Shown piece after piece: positions 8,859 through 17,535 of a stretch of 64,000 bases of DNA. Location of the stretch: the NCBI RefSeq assembly GCF_013373795.3, contig NZ_CP088022.1:1488001-1552000 (forward strand), given 5' to 3'. The translations under genes were made by a program, and so were the position numbers. Within the stretch, counting starts at the first letter, position 1; the number at the start of each line of letters is the position of its first letter. The notes under the pieces are model-generated. The model was given only the letters and a program-made list of their open reading frames with translations. It did not search any database and was not told the origin of the DNA. This DNA is from Bradyrhizobium quebecense (GTDB lineage Bacteria; Pseudomonadota; Alphaproteobacteria; Rhizobiales; Xanthobacteraceae).

Positions 8859-9583
8859 CCGAGCCATTGCATCACCTCGCTCACGCTTTCGACCCGCGGC
8901 CTCTCGGGCAGCGGCGGCCGCGTGATCATGATGACGGGAAGGTCGAGCGCGCGGGCGGCATCGATCTTGGCGCGCGCGCCACCTCCGCCGGAATTGCGGG
9001 CGACGATCCACGCGATGGAGCGCGCACGCATCAGCGCGAGCTCGCTCTCGAGCGTGAACGGGCCGCGCGAGACGATGACGTCGGCACCGGGCAACGGCAG
9101 CGTCTCCTCCGGCGGATCGACGAAACGCAACGTATAGGAATGCTGCGGCCGGCTGCCGAACGGCGCGATGTGCTGGCGGCCGATCGCGAGGAACACGTTG
9201 GCGCGGCTATCAGGCAACGCCGCGACCGCCGAGACGACGTCCGCGACCTCGATCCAGCGGTCGCCGGATGTCTTTTTCCACGGCGCGCGTTCGAGCGCGA
9301 GCAGCGGCGTCGCGGTTTGCGCGCAGGCGGCGATCGCGTTGCGGCTCATCTCGGCCGCGAACGGATGCGTCGCGTCGATCACATGCGTGATGCCCTCGCG
9401 ATGCAGATAATCGGCAAGACCGTTGGCTCCGCCGAACCCGCCGATCCGGGTCGGCAGAGGTTGTTCCGCTGGAGCGGCGGTGCGCCCGCCATAGGAATAG
9501 ACCGCGTCGATCCCCGCGCGGGGCATCGCAGCGGCAAGCAAATTGGCGTCGGCCGTTCCGCCCAGGATCAGGGCGCGCATCAT
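8834..9583 (-). CDS. cobK: Precorrin-6A reductase CobK (opposite strand inside the operon)
   Basis: NADPH-dependent precorrin-6A reductase of about 249 residues. The Rossmann-like N-terminus MRALILGGTADANLLA, ITHVIDATHPFAAEMS and the C-terminal IVARNSGGGGARAKIDAA are family marks. Two consecutive ATGs (9583 and 9580) could serve as start; AGGGA lies upstream on this strand, inside the cobL coding region. The gene converges on cobJ (25-base 3' overlap), and its start codon overlaps the cobL start codon on the other strand. It therefore cannot be on the riboswitch transcript and needs its own promoter within cobL. Confidence 0.92.
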   Translation of the reverse strand: MMRALILGGTADANLLAAAMPRAGIDAVYSYGGRTAAPAEQPLPTRIGGFGGANGLADYLHREGITHVIDATHPFAAEMSRNAIAACAQTATPLLALERAPWKKTSGDRWIEVADVVSAVAALPDSRANVFLAIGRQHIAPFGSRPQHSYTLRFVDPPEETLPLPGADVIVSRGPFTLESELALMRARSIAWIVARNSGGGGARAKIDAARALDLPVIMITRPPLPERPRVESVSEVMQWLGHRTCLGA

Positions 9584-10763
9584 GGGTAGTCCCTGGTTGA
9601 CCATCATCGGCATCGGCGAAGATGGCCTTGCCGGCCTCTCCGACGCAAGCCGAAAGGCGCTTGGTGAAGCCGAAACGGTGTTCGGCGGCGAAAGGCATCT
9701 GGCGCTGGCCGGAATCGCCGAGCGCGGCAGCGTCTGGCCGGTGCCGTTCGATGCGGAGATCGTGCTTGAATGCCGCGGGCGACCGACTGTTGTGCTCGCC
9801 TCGGGCGATCCGTTCTGGCATGGCGTCGGCGGAAGCCTCGTCGGGAAATTGCAGCTAGGCGAGTGGGTCGCGCATTCCGCGCCGTCGACGTTCTCGCTGG
9901 CGGCGGCACGTTTGGGCTGGCGGCTCGAGAATGTCATCTGTCTCGGCCTTCATGCCGCACCGTTCGAACGGCTGCTGCAGCATCTGGCGCGCTGTGCACG
10001 GATCATTTGCCTGGTGCGCGACGGCAGCGCGGCTTCCGATCTCGCGCGCTGGCTCACGGAGCGCGGCTGGGGGCCGTCGGCGGTGTGGACGCTTTCGGCG
10101 CTTGGCGGACCGCGTGAGTCCATCGCGCAGCATCGCGCTGACAGCTATGCGGGCGACTCAAGCGACAGCCTGGTCGCTGTTGCGCTGGAGGCGAGGGGAA
10201 CGCAGGGGATCGCGCGTAGCTCGGGTCTTCCCGACGCACTCTTTGTGCATGACGGGCAACTGACCAAGCGGCCCGTCCGCGCGCTTGCGCTGTCGGCGCT
10301 TTCGCCGCGGCCGGGTGAGCAGCTATGGGACATTGGCGCCGGCTCGGGCTCGATCTCGATCGAATGGGCGCTTTGCGGCGGGACGGCGATCGCCGTCGAG
10401 GCCCGCCGCGATCGCGCCGCCAACATCCGCAGCAACGCGGCGAGCTTCGGCTTGACGCACCGGATCACCGTCATCGAGGGCAAAGCCCCCGGTGCTTTGT
10501 CGAGCCTTGAGGTGCCCGATGCAGTGTTCGTCGGCGGCGGCCTCGATGCTGATATGTTCGATGCGATCTGGTCGCGCATCGCGCCGGGAACGCGTCTGCT
10601 CGCGCATGCGGTGACTCTGGAGACCGAGGCTCTGCTTTCCGATCTGCATCAGCGTCACGGCGGCGAATTGATGCGCCTGGAGATCGCGCAGGCCGAGCCG
10701 TTGGGGCGGTATCGCTCCTGGAAAGCCGCGCGGCCGATCGTGCAATGGAGCGCGGTCCGATGA
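9582..10763 (+). CDS. cobL: Precorrin-6Y C5,15-methyltransferase (decarboxylating) CobL
   Basis: Bifunctional enzyme of 393 residues. The N-terminal half (about 1-200) is a CbiE-type tetrapyrrole methylase (IIGIGEDGLAGLS, LASGDPFWHGVGG). The C-terminal half (about 210-393) is a CbiT-type methyltransferase/decarboxylase with WDIGAGSGSISIEWAL near residue 249. It methylates C5 and C15 and decarboxylates the C12 acetate, giving precorrin-8X. Start ATG 9582 overlaps the cobK start on the other strand. cobE follows with ATGA overlap. Confidence 0.94.
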   Translation: MGSPWLTIIGIGEDGLAGLSDASRKALGEAETVFGGERHLALAGIAERGSVWPVPFDAEIVLECRGRPTVVLASGDPFWHGVGGSLVGKLQLGEWVAHSAPSTFSLAAARLGWRLENVICLGLHAAPFERLLQHLARCARIICLVRDGSAASDLARWLTERGWGPSAVWTLSALGGPRESIAQHRADSYAGDSSDSLVAVALEARGTQGIARSSGLPDALFVHDGQLTKRPVRALALSALSPRPGEQLWDIGAGSGSISIEWALCGGTAIAVEARRDRAANIRSNAASFGLTHRITVIEGKAPGALSSLEVPDAVFVGGGLDADMFDAIWSRIAPGTRLLAHAVTLETEALLSDLHQRHGGELMRLEIAQAEPLGRYRSWKAARPIVQWSAVR

Positions 10764-11128
10764 GGGTCGCGGGCTTGGGGTTCAGGAGCAATGCCAGTGT
10801 CGCGTCGTTGCGCGAAGCGCTCGACGCGGCCGGCGGTCCAGAAGGCCTTGCGGCGGTTGCGACGGTGAGTGACAAGGCCGATGCTGTGGCATTGCGAGCA
10901 CTGGCACAGGAACTGGGGTTGCCGATCCGGGGCATTCCCGCCGAGATGTTGGCTGAGATGCAAACCGCGACACAATCCGAATTCGTCAGGGCCAGGTTCG
11001 GGACGGGTTCGGTGGCCGAAGCAGCCGCAGTCGCAGCCGCTGGGCGCGGCGCGCGCCTGATTTCGGTCAGGGCCGTGTCGCAGGATCAGATGGCCACTGC
11101 GGCGATCGCAGAAGGAGACGGCGAATGA
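10760..11128 (+). CDS. cobE: CobE / CbiG C-terminal domain protein
   Basis: Small protein of 122 residues matching the CbiG C-terminal (CobE) family: [11 protein letters not shown] at the start, a [11 protein letters not shown] segment in the middle and [17 protein letters not shown] toward the end. CobE is needed for aerobic B12 synthesis, but its biochemical role is not firmly established; binding of a pathway intermediate has been proposed. Start ATG 10760 is inside the ATGA overlap with cobL, and the stop overlaps cobM by ATGA. Confidence 0.88.
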   Translation: MRVAGLGFRSNASVASLREALDAAGGPEGLAAVATVSDKADAVALRALAQELGLPIRGIPAEMLAEMQTATQSEFVRARFGTGSVAEAAAVAAAGRGARLISVRAVSQDQMATAAIAEGDGE

Positions 11129-11910
11129 CGGTGCATTTCATCGGCGCGGGGCCGGGCGCCGCCGATCTCTTGACCCTGCGGGGCCGCGATCTCATCGCTG
11201 CTTGCCCGGTTTGTCTTTACGCCGGATCGTTGGTCCCCGAGGGCGTGCTGGCGCATTGCCCGAAGGATGCGCGCATCGTCAACACGGCGCCGCTCTCGCT
11301 CGACGAGATCATCGCCGAGATCGCCGCGGCGCATGCCGAGGGCAAGGACGTCGCGCGGCTGCATTCGGGCGATCTCTCGATCTGGTCGGCGATGGGCGAG
11401 CAGTTGCGCCGGTTGCGCGCATTGCAGATTCCCTATTCGGTCACGCCAGGCGTACCGGCTTTCGCGGCGGCCGCGGCGGCTCTGGAGTCCGAGCTGACGC
11501 TGCCCGGCCTTGCACAGTCGGTGGTGCTGACGCGCACGCCGGGTAGGGCCAGCGCGATGCCTGATGGCGAGACGCTGGCGGCCTTTGCCGCGACCGGTGC
11601 GGTGCTCGCGATCCATCTCTCGATCCATCTGCTGGACAAGGTCATAGCCGAGCTCACGCCGCACTATGGCGCGGATTGTCCGGTGGCGATCGTCTGGCGC
11701 GCGAGCTGGCCGCAGCAGCGCATCGTGCGCGCCACGCTTGCGACCCTCGATGCCGCGGTCGGACCCGAGCTCGAACGCACTGCGCTCATCCTGGTCGGCA
11801 AGACGCTCGGTGCCGGCGAATTCGCCGAGAGCCGCCTCTATGCGGCCGACTATGACCGCCGCTACCGGCCGGTGGGGCCGGAGCCGCGCTTTCCGGAATC
11901 ATCGCGATGA
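11125..11910 (+). CDS. cobM: Precorrin-4 C11-methyltransferase CobM
   Basis: SAM-dependent tetrapyrrole methylase of 261 residues converting precorrin-4 to precorrin-5. [51 protein letters not shown] and [15 protein letters not shown] are the expected CobM/CbiF blocks. Overlaps of 4 bases with cobE and cobB couple its translation to both neighbours. Confidence 0.94.
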   Translation: MTVHFIGAGPGAADLLTLRGRDLIAACPVCLYAGSLVPEGVLAHCPKDARIVNTAPLSLDEIIAEIAAAHAEGKDVARLHSGDLSIWSAMGEQLRRLRALQIPYSVTPGVPAFAAAAAALESELTLPGLAQSVVLTRTPGRASAMPDGETLAAFAATGAVLAIHLSIHLLDKVIAELTPHYGADCPVAIVWRASWPQQRIVRATLATLDAAVGPELERTALILVGKTLGAGEFAESRLYAADYDRRYRPVGPEPRFPESSR

Positions 11911-13217
11911 CCGCGGGGCTCGTGATCTCGGCACCGGCATCCGGCGTCGGCAAGACGACGCTGACCCTGGCGCTGGCGCGCGCCTATCGCAATCGCGGCG
12001 TGAGGGTGCAATGCCTCAAGAGTGGGCCTGATTACATCGATCCTGCCTTTCACGCGGTCGCGACGGGACGCGCGTCTGTCAACATCGATAGCTGGGCGAT
12101 GACGCGCGAGGCGATCGCGCATCTGGCAGGCCGTGGTGCGGATGCCGATCTCGTACTGGCCGAAGGCTCGATGGGACTGTTCGACGGCGTCGCGACGCGC
12201 GGCGTCTCGGGTACCGGCGCCACCGCCGATATTGCCGAGATGATGGGATGGCCGGTGCTGCTGGTGATCGACCCCTCCGGCCAGGCACAGACGGCGGCGG
12301 CGGTCGCGGCGGGATTGCGCGATTTTCGGCCCGGCGTGCGGCTTGCGGGCGTCGTGCTCAACCGCGTCGCCAGTGCGCGGCACGAAGCGCTGGTGCGCAG
12401 CGCCATGGCGGGCACGGGCATTCCGGTGTTGGGGGCGCTGCCCCGACACGCCGAGATCGCCTTGCCGAAGCGGCATCTCGGCCTGGTGCAGGCCGAAGAG
12501 CAGGCCGAGATCGACGCTCTGATCGACGAGGCCGCACGCTTCGTTGTCGAGCATGTCGATCTCGACGCCGTGCTGAAATCGGCGCGCGCCTGGTCGCCGC
12601 AATCGGCGGTGCGGAGCCTCTACATCACGCCGCCGGGTCAGCGCATTGCGCTCGCGCGCGACGCCGCGTTCTCCTTTGTCTACCCGCATATGCTGGAAGC
12701 CTGGTGCGCGGCCGGCGCCGAGATCGTGACGTTCTCGCCACTTGCCGACGAAGCTCCCGACGCGGACGCCGATGTGTGCTGGCTGCCCGGCGGTTATCCC
12801 GAACTGCATGCCGCCCGGCTTGCCTCCAACAAGCGGTTTCTTGGGCAGCTGCGTGCCTTTGCGGAGACGAAGCCGGTGCACGGTGAGTGCGGGGGCTACA
12901 TGGTGCTGGGCGCCGGGTTGATCGATGCCGAAGGCGTGCGCCATGAGATGGCGAGCTTGCTCGGCCTTGAGACCAGCTATGCCAAGCGGCGCATGCACCT
13001 GGGCTACCGGCTCGCCGAGCTTGCTGCTGCGATGCCCGGGCATGGTCCGGGTGCACGTCTGCGCGGCCACGAATTTCACTATTCGACGATCATCGCACAA
13101 CCCGACATGCCGCTTGCGGTGGTGCGCGATGCGACCGGCTCGATCGTTGCGGAGACCGGATCGCGGCGGCGCAACGCAACGGGTACATTCTTCCATCTGA
13201 TTGCGGAGGACCGGTGA
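11907..13217 (+). CDS. cobB: Hydrogenobyrinic acid a,c-diamide synthase CobB
   Basis: ATP- and glutamine-dependent amidotransferase of 436 residues that amidates the a and c side chains. The N-terminal dethiobiotin-synthetase-like domain has the P-loop [12 protein letters not shown] (residues 8-19). The C-terminal class I glutamine amidotransferase domain has the nucleophile in [11 protein letters not shown] (C328) and a late HEFHYS histidine motif. Overlaps cobM by ATGA and cobA by GTGA. Confidence 0.94.
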   Translation: MTAGLVISAPASGVGKTTLTLALARAYRNRGVRVQCLKSGPDYIDPAFHAVATGRASVNIDSWAMTREAIAHLAGRGADADLVLAEGSMGLFDGVATRGVSGTGATADIAEMMGWPVLLVIDPSGQAQTAAAVAAGLRDFRPGVRLAGVVLNRVASARHEALVRSAMAGTGIPVLGALPRHAEIALPKRHLGLVQAEEQAEIDALIDEAARFVVEHVDLDAVLKSARAWSPQSAVRSLYITPPGQRIALARDAAFSFVYPHMLEAWCAAGAEIVTFSPLADEAPDADADVCWLPGGYPELHAARLASNKRFLGQLRAFAETKPVHGECGGYMVLGAGLIDAEGVRHEMASLLGLETSYAKRRMHLGYRLAELAAAMPGHGPGARLRGHEFHYSTIIAQPDMPLAVVRDATGSIVAETGSRRRNATGTFFHLIAEDR

Positions 13218-13942
13218 GCGGATTCGTTTCCTTCGTGTCGGCCGGCCCCGGCGATCCCGAACTCCTGACCATGAAGGGAGCCGCGCGGCTGCGTGAGGCC
13301 GACGTGGTGCTCTATGATGACCTCGCCTCGGGCGCGATCCTTGATCTCGCGCGCTCCGGCGCCAATCTCGTCGCGGTTGGCAAACGCGCCGGCCGCCTCT
13401 CGGCGAAGCAACATCATGTCAGCCGGCTACTGGTCGACTACGCGGCGGCCGGCGTGCGCGTGGTGCGGCTGAAATCCGGTGACGCCGGCATCTTTGGACG
13501 GCTCGAGGAGGAGATCGAGGCGTTGCGCGCGGCCGGCATCGGCTACGAGATCATTCCCGGCGTGACCTCGGCCTCGGTTGCCGCGGCGCAGGCCGGCATT
13601 CCGCTGACGCGGCGGCTGACCTCGCGCCGCGTCCAGTTCGTGACCGGCGCCGATGTCACGGGCGAGTTGCCCGCGGATTTGAATTGGGGGGCGCTGGCCG
13701 ATCCCGAGGCGACCACCGTCGTCTATATGGGCCGGCGCACCTTCCCGGCCTTGGCCGCAAGGCTGATCGCGCATGGCCTCGCTCCCGAGACGCCTGCACT
13801 GTTGGCGGAGTCGCTCGGCCATGCCGACGAGCGGCTTGTCCGCACCACGATCGCAGAGCTCGCCGAACGGCTTACGCATGCAGGCGCTGCTACCGCGGCG
13901 GCCGTTATCCTGTTGGGTGCGCTGGCGCCGGAGCAAGGTTGA
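13214..13942 (+). CDS. cobA: Uroporphyrinogen-III C-methyltransferase CobA
   Basis: Stand-alone SUMT of 242 residues making precorrin-2 from uroporphyrinogen III, the branch point from haem to corrin. Blocks seen: VSAGPGDPELLTMKGA, VLYDDLASGAIL, RLKSGDAGIFGRLEEE and IIPGVTSASVAAAQAGIPLTRR. There are no CysG-type dehydrogenase/chelatase domains. It starts with GTG at 13214 in a 4-base overlap with cobB; AGGA precedes it. Confidence 0.92.
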   Translation: MSGFVSFVSAGPGDPELLTMKGAARLREADVVLYDDLASGAILDLARSGANLVAVGKRAGRLSAKQHHVSRLLVDYAAAGVRVVRLKSGDAGIFGRLEEEIEALRAAGIGYEIIPGVTSASVAAAQAGIPLTRRLTSRRVQFVTGADVTGELPADLNWGALADPEATTVVYMGRRTFPALAARLIAHGLAPETPALLAESLGHADERLVRTTIAELAERLTHAGAATAAAVILLGALAPEQG

Positions 13943-13949
13943 TACGACC

Positions 13950-14699
13950 ATGTTGACGCTTTCCCTGATCGGTATCGGATGTGGCGATCCGCAGCAGCTC
14001 ACGCTTGCTGCGATCGCCGCCATCAATGCTGCCGACCTGGTCCTGATCCCGCGCAAGGGGACCGCGAAGTCGGATCTTGCCGACTTGCGCCGAACGATCA
14101 GCGCAGAGGCGTTGAACAACGACCGCACGCGCATTGCCGAGTTCGACCTGCCGGTGCGTGACGCCGGCGAGGCGGACTATCGCAAGGGCGTCGACGATTG
14201 GCACGATGCGGTGGCCGCAACCTGGTCACAGGAAATCGCGCGCCATCTCGGCGGCGAGGGGCGCGTCGCCCTGCTGATCTGGGGCGATCCCTCGCTCTAC
14301 GATTCGAGCCTGCGGATTGCGCGACGGCTCGAACCGTTGCCGTCGATCGAGGTGATCCCGGGCATCACGTCGATCCAGGCGCTGTGCGCGGCGCATGCGT
14401 TGCCGCTCAACGAGATCGGCGAGCCGTTCCTGGTCACGACCGGCAGGCGGCTCCGCGAGGCCGGTTGGCCGCCGGGCGTCGAAACCATCGTCGTGATGCT
14501 CGACGGCGGCGCGGCATTCCAGACGCTGGATCCGGAGGGCTTAAGGATCTGGTGGGGCGCCTATCTCGGCATGCCCGATCAGATCCTCATGGCGGGCGAG
14601 CTGGCCGAGGCAGGCCCTCGCATCGTCGCCGCGCGCCGAGATGCGCGTGAGCGGCACGGCTGGATCATGGACGCCTACGTCCTCAAGCGGCGATCGTGA
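13950..14699 (+). CDS. cobF: Precorrin-6A synthase (deacetylating) CobF
   Basis: SAM-dependent C1 methyltransferase of 249 residues that converts precorrin-5 to precorrin-6A with loss of the acetyl group. Seen: LIGIGCGDPQQLTLAAIAA, LVLIPRKGTAKSDL, LLIWGDPSLYDSSLRIA and VIPGITSIQALCAAH. The ATG at 13950 lies 8 bases after cobA; the frame stays open upstream but inside cobA. It is the last gene of the riboswitch-led run. cobQ, S, T, C, D, U, V and P functions are not encoded here. Confidence 0.93.
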   Translation: MLTLSLIGIGCGDPQQLTLAAIAAINAADLVLIPRKGTAKSDLADLRRTISAEALNNDRTRIAEFDLPVRDAGEADYRKGVDDWHDAVAATWSQEIARHLGGEGRVALLIWGDPSLYDSSLRIARRLEPLPSIEVIPGITSIQALCAAHALPLNEIGEPFLVTTGRRLREAGWPPGVETIVVMLDGGAAFQTLDPEGLRIWWGAYLGMPDQILMAGELAEAGPRIVAARRDARERHGWIMDAYVLKRRS

Positions 14700-14736
14700 T
14701 CGAGGGATCGCGTCGGCATTCCACGCAGCAGGGCTG

Positions 14737-14931
14737 CTATCCGGTCTTCAGCCCGCGAATAGAGGGTTGGATCGTCAGGCGGTAGGCGACGAGCGTGTCG
14801 CCATCGAACTGCTCGAGGGTTGTCTCGCAGACCGGGCAGCGATACTCGCCCTTGCTTCCTGATCCGGATGCCAGCTCAAGGCGCCGGAATCCAGCCCCGC
14901 AGCGCGGACATGTGACGTCGCCCTTCTTCAT
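14737..14931 (-). CDS. Small zinc ribbon protein
   Basis: Protein of 64 residues with two CxxC knuckles, CPRC (C8, C11) and CPVC (C32, C35), about 20 residues apart, forming a zinc ribbon; a basic C-terminal tail follows. Start ATG 14931 is chosen because the first knuckle lies right after it and GGTGAG lies upstream; the frame stays open to 14997 but that extension has no domain. It converges on cobF. Function unknown. Confidence 0.65.
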   Translation of the reverse strand: MKKGDVTCPRCGAGFRRLELASGSGSKGEYRCPVCETTLEQFDGDTLVAYRLTIQPSIRGLKTG

Positions 14932-15284
14932 CAACTCACCCCAGAACAACACCGGCGGTATTTTGTAACCTAGACCGCACGGCAGAACTATGGTCATGGC
15001 CGGGAGAGCGACCGATCATTCCTGCATGGCAATGCCAACGCGATCCAGATTGAACATCCCGCAGTGCCAACCCGATCCCGCACAGGAACGGACCGGCAAC
15101 TGCAACGCATTCCGCAAACTCGGCAACAAGTTACGGCGTAACGCCGAAGCACGGTCTGACTTTGCCTGCACCGCAACAATGATGGAGATGTCGCGACGCC
15201 CGCGGTTTCCCCGCCCCCCGATCAACGCGCGATCGCCGGCGAACGCGAGGTTCGCCGGCGAGCCATCGCCATCAGCTGCGCCAC
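14932..15284. other. Intergenic stretch of about 350 bases with one strong stem-loop
   Basis: No convincing gene. Short open frames on both strands are basic, Cys/Arg-rich and lack ribosome sites. Apart from the stem-loop near 15233-15261, which follows the DUF417 stop on the reverse strand, nothing specific is seen. The 14932-15000 end should hold the promoter of the small zinc ribbon gene. Confidence 0.6.
15233..15261 (-). terminator. 12-bp stem-loop 3' of the DUF417 gene
   Basis: Perfect inverted repeat: TCGCCGGCGAAC (15233-15244) and GTTCGCCGGCGA (15250-15261) around a 5-base loop, 24 bases beyond the DUF417 stop on the reverse strand. There is no T-run after it, so it is more likely a 3' stabilising or factor-dependent structure than a classical intrinsic terminator. 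Confidence 0.5.
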
Positions 15285-15791
15285 CTATTGCCTGATAAGG
15301 CGAACCACGTCCTGCCTCAGCAGGTAGAGCGACACGGCGAGCAGAACGACGTCCTTCATCAGGAAGGGCACGTTGCCGGTCATTGCAGGGAAGCCTCCGG
15401 CGGCAACGTCCCAACCATCAGGCATGAACGGGATGATGGTGACGGTCGCGATGAAGGTGCCGGTCGAGCCGAGGGCGCCGAGCACGCCGAGGCGCTTGTC
15501 CCAGAAACCCGCCAGCAGCAGCGAGCCGAACGTCCACTCCGAGGCGCCGAGGAAGTAGCTGGCGCCGGCGTGGCCGAAGGCCGGATAGAGCCACCAGATC
15601 AGCGGCCCGTTGCTGATGAACGGGACCAGCCGTTCGAATTCGTACGGAAACCACTTCTGGTAACCGAAGAACAGGAACATGATCACCATCGCGGCGCGGA
15701 CGACGTGGTAGTCGAGATCTTCAGTGAGCAGGCCGGACCTGTACAGCGTGCGGACAAGTGGACTTTGCGTGGTGTTGGAAAGCGTGGTCAT
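15285..15791 (-). CDS. DUF417 (YkgB/RclC-like) inner membrane protein
   Basis: Membrane protein of 168 residues in the DUF417 family, which includes Escherichia coli RclC, induced by reactive chlorine. Four hydrophobic segments are visible. Family stretches are FLFFGYQKWFPYEFERLVPFISNGPLIWWLYPAFG, split here as FGYQKWFPYE and FISNGPLIWWLYP, and a late FLMKDVVLLAVSLYLL. Start ATG 15791 follows AAGGGA; an ATG 8 codons earlier is possible. It lies downstream of, and in line with, the AhpD-like gene, both divergent from an RclR-like regulator. The molecular function of DUF417 proteins is not known. Confidence 0.82.
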   Translation of the reverse strand: MTTLSNTTQSPLVRTLYRSGLLTEDLDYHVVRAAMVIMFLFFGYQKWFPYEFERLVPFISNGPLIWWLYPAFGHAGASYFLGASEWTFGSLLLAGFWDKRLGVLGALGSTGTFIATVTIIPFMPDGWDVAAGGFPAMTGNVPFLMKDVVLLAVSLYLLRQDVVRLIRQ

Positions 15792-15827
15792 GGTCGTGAT
15801 CCCTTCGTGTGACATCGCGCGGTTGCT

Positions 15828-16364
15828 CTAGGCGACCGCGGGGAAGTCGATGTCGGTGTCGTTGATGCGGTTGAAGACGTTGGTGAAGACGATGGTCGCG
15901 AACGCCAGGCTGATCTCGACCAGCTGCGCGTCGCTGTAGCCGGCGGCCTTGATCGCGACGAAATCCGCGTCGCTGACGATGCCGCTCGACTGTGCGAGCT
16001 TACGGACGAAATGCACCAGCGCATCGCGCTTGGCGTCACCGGTCGGCGCGCCGTCGCGGATCTGCTGGAGGACGTCCGCGTTCACGCCGGCGAGCCTGGC
16101 GAGATGGGAATGCGCGGCGACACAGTAGTCGCAGCCGCCGGCGGCGCTGATGACGAGCTTGATGATCTCCCGATCGCGCTTGGAAAGGCTTCCGCTGGCG
16201 AGCACCGCATCGGCGGCGAGCATCGACTTGAGCGCGGCCGGGCCGTGGGCGGCGATCGCCGCGTAGGCGTTCGGGACGCTGCCGGCCGCCTTCTTGATCT
16301 GGGCGTAGATCTGGCCCGAGGGGCCGGTATCGGTTTCGAGATTGGGGACTGAGAGACGGGACAT
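15828..16364 (-). CDS. Carboxymuconolactone decarboxylase / AhpD-like protein
   Basis: CMD-family all-helical protein of 178 residues. The AhpD-type redox motif GCDYCVAAHSHLA gives C78, C81 and H85, so thiol peroxidase or disulfide reductase activity is more likely than ring decarboxylation. Start ATG 16364 fits the family N-terminus; the upstream extension crosses the divergent promoter region. It is first in a two-gene unit with the DUF417 gene and probably controlled by the divergent AraC-type regulator. Confidence 0.85.
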   Translation of the reverse strand: MSRLSVPNLETDTGPSGQIYAQIKKAAGSVPNAYAAIAAHGPAALKSMLAADAVLASGSLSKRDREIIKLVISAAGGCDYCVAAHSHLARLAGVNADVLQQIRDGAPTGDAKRDALVHFVRKLAQSSGIVSDADFVAIKAAGYSDAQLVEISLAFATIVFTNVFNRINDTDIDFPAVA

Positions 16365-16494
16365 GGTGGCACTCGTTGTTGGGGTTGGTGAACGATTGCG
16401 GAGTGACAATAGGATCGAGATGTGAGACACTGAATGTCGATATAGCTCATATATATGCTCGATCGTCTCAATCCGGTCGCTTTGGGGGACTGCC
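16365..16494. promoter_or_regulatory. Divergent promoter region between AhpD-like gene and RclR-like regulator
   Basis: 130 bases, clearly more AT-rich in 16390-16460 than the surrounding genes. It should hold the promoters of both units and the binding site of the regulator. A GATATAGCTCATATAT stretch near 16438-16454 is AT-rich with short inverted elements; no site can be assigned with confidence. Confidence 0.5.
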
Positions 16495-17481
16495 ATGGAT
16501 TGGCTCAGCCGGCTGTTCGCGATGATGCCGGTGCGCGGGCGGCTCGACCTGCGTTGCAGCTACAGCGTGCCGTGGCGCATCGACCAGGGGCCGGGCGCGT
16601 CCAACGAGATTCCCTATCATGCGGTGCTTGCCGGCTCGGCGATCCTGGACGATCCCGCAGGCGGTCGGCCGTTGCTGCTGAAGACCGGCGACATTCTCCT
16701 GCTGCCAGGTAACCCGCGACACGTGATGCATGACGGCAGCGGGGCGACACCGCTGCCGGCGCGCAACCGGGCGGCACAGAATTTCACGATCAGCGAAAAC
16801 CTGGGTTCGGACGAACGGCTCGACCTGCTGTGCGGACACTTCGCGATTGCGCCCCCGCACGACCGTCTGTTGCGCACCTATCTTCCGCCGCGTCTTGTCG
16901 TGCATGCCGGCCCGCGGACGGGAAAGGGAACCGCCGCACAACTCGCCGGGCTCGTGTCCCTGATGCGCAGCGAAACGGCCGACGATCATCTGGGCGGCCG
17001 CGCCATGCTGGACGCGCTGTCCACGGCGATGTTTGCGCTTGTGCTGCGGCTTGCGAGCGAGACCGATGACAGGTCACACGGTCTGCTTGCACTGGTCGGC
17101 GATCCCCGTCTTGCGCCGGCGGTGGCGGCCATGTTCAACCAGCCTGCGCGCGCGTGGTCGCTGCCGGAGCTGGCGCGTCTCTGCAACATGTCGCGCGCCA
17201 CGCTTGCACGGCAGTTCCAGGAGAAGCTTGGGCGATCGGCCAGCGATCTGCTTACCGATATCAGGATGACGCTTGCGGCGAACGAGTTGAGGAGATCATC
17301 GCTGTCGACCGGCGCCGTTGCGGAGATGGTCGGCTACCAGTCCGAGGCCGCATTTCAGCGCGCCTTCAAGAGCCATATGGGCGTGACACCGGCGCAGTGG
17401 CGAAAGGCGCAATCGTCCGAACCGGATGCCGCGATGGGTGTCGCCGCACCGGGTGATCCGCCAGGCGCCGTACAGGTTTGA
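16495..17481 (+). CDS. RclR-like AraC-family redox regulator (cupin_6 + HTH)
   Basis: Transcription factor of 328 residues: an AraC-binding cupin_6 domain (about 5-190) and two helix-turn-helix motifs (about 210-305; LCNMSRATLARQFQEKLG and VAEMVGYQSEAAFQRAFKSHMG). Its beginning (MDWLSRL, with Cys at residue 21) and the LLCG motif (C113) line up with RclR of E. coli, whose C21 and C89 sense hypochlorous acid. This alignment is from memory and covers short stretches, but the divergent DUF417 (RclC-type) gene supports the same role. Likely activates the AhpD-like/DUF417 unit under reactive chlorine or electrophile stress. Confidence 0.82.
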   Translation: MDWLSRLFAMMPVRGRLDLRCSYSVPWRIDQGPGASNEIPYHAVLAGSAILDDPAGGRPLLLKTGDILLLPGNPRHVMHDGSGATPLPARNRAAQNFTISENLGSDERLDLLCGHFAIAPPHDRLLRTYLPPRLVVHAGPRTGKGTAAQLAGLVSLMRSETADDHLGGRAMLDALSTAMFALVLRLASETDDRSHGLLALVGDPRLAPAVAAMFNQPARAWSLPELARLCNMSRATLARQFQEKLGRSASDLLTDIRMTLAANELRRSSLSTGAVAEMVGYQSEAAFQRAFKSHMGVTPAQWRKAQSSEPDAAMGVAAPGDPPGAVQV

Positions 17482-17535
17482 CCCACGACAGGCAAGCGGC
17501 CGATGGGCGATCGCCACCGGCCGCTCTGCGCGCTG

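Noticed and set aside
14990..15295. Short forward frame in the gap before the DUF417 gene
   Set aside because: No ribosome site, no domain, irregular composition and overlap with the DUF417 3' end.
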